A stretch of 5,474 bases of DNA from DAOUGC01 sp034429695 (GTDB lineage: Bacteria > Chloroflexota > Anaerolineae > Anaerolineales > Anaerolineaceae). Positions 5,401-5,474 of the stretch are shown here, piece by piece (positions within the stretch are counted from its first letter, which is position 1; the number at the start of each line of letters is the position of its first letter). Under the pieces are notes generated by a model that saw only the letters and a list, made by a program, of their open reading frames with translations, made no database searches and had not been told where the DNA came from. A program made the translations under genes and the position numbers. The stretch spans positions 1 through 5,474 of the forward strand of contig DAOUGC010000119.1 of the NCBI GenBank assembly GCA_034429695.1, given 5' to 3'.

Positions 5401-5441
5401 AACCGGTTAGCTCTCCACCGGCAACGGACAACCCGGTTTTT
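5401..5441 (+). terminator. Possible terminator after PAS gene
   Basis: ACCGG (5417-5421) pairs with CCGGT (5433-5437), and alternatively AACCGG (5401-5406) with CCGGTT (5433-5438). The hairpin is followed by TTTT (5438-5441). The stem is short and the loop long, and the site overlaps the probable convergent gene end, so this is tentative. Confidence 0.35.
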
Positions 5442-5474
5442 CACACAACGGCTGATAGCTCATGCGGTGAATGG
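5407..5474 (-). CDS. C-terminal end of a convergent gene (partial)
   Basis: The minus strand stays open from the window edge for 22 codons to a TAA at 5409-5407, and ends in MSYQPLCEKPGCPLPVES. The stop lies 9 nt from the PAS gene stop, which is normal spacing for convergent genes. Two cysteines six residues apart could bind metal. The fragment is too short to identify or to prove coding. Confidence 0.35.
   Translation of the reverse strand, partial: IHRMSYQPLCEKPGCPLPVES

Overview
The window reads as a chromosomal segment from a GC-rich Chloroflexota bacterium, most likely of the Anaerolineae. This assignment is an inference from style. It rests on a secreted lipoprotein with a Thr/Pro-rich stalk followed by a bacterial SH3 domain, a bacterial CASTOR/POLLUX-type channel, TTG and GTG starts carrying strong Shine-Dalgarno sequences, and hairpin repeats between genes. 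No rRNA, tRNA or CRISPR array is visible. No marker fixes the species.

Positions 1-435 hold no credible gene. They contain a possible terminator of an upstream gene (8-28), two diverged direct-repeat copies (31-68 and 384-420), a block of nested inverted repeats (139-270), and a clean pair of inverted REP-type hairpins (284-367). Each REP unit carries the GTAG foot that is characteristic of REP elements mobilised by RAYT (TnpA_REP) transposases; no such transposase is in the window.

Positions 436-1281 encode a beta-class amino DNA methyltransferase without a visible restriction partner. It is probably expressed from a leaderless, extended -10 promoter. Positions 1377-4940 hold a tight three-gene cluster on the + strand: an SH3-domain lipoprotein, a two-RCK CASTOR/POLLUX-like ion channel (36-nt gap), and a nucleoside phosphorylase-family enzyme (3-nt gap). 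The cluster combines an exported surface protein, a ligand-gated membrane channel and a nucleoside-processing enzyme. A functional link is plausible but unproven.

A 66-nt hairpin (4948-5013) separates the cluster from a small stand-alone PAS-domain protein (5056-5397). The last 68 bases probably hold the C-terminal end of a convergent minus-strand gene. The most unusual items are the REP pair, the channel-phosphorylase pairing, the strand-asymmetric hairpin, and the phosphorylase whose expected phosphate-binding arginine is not apparent.
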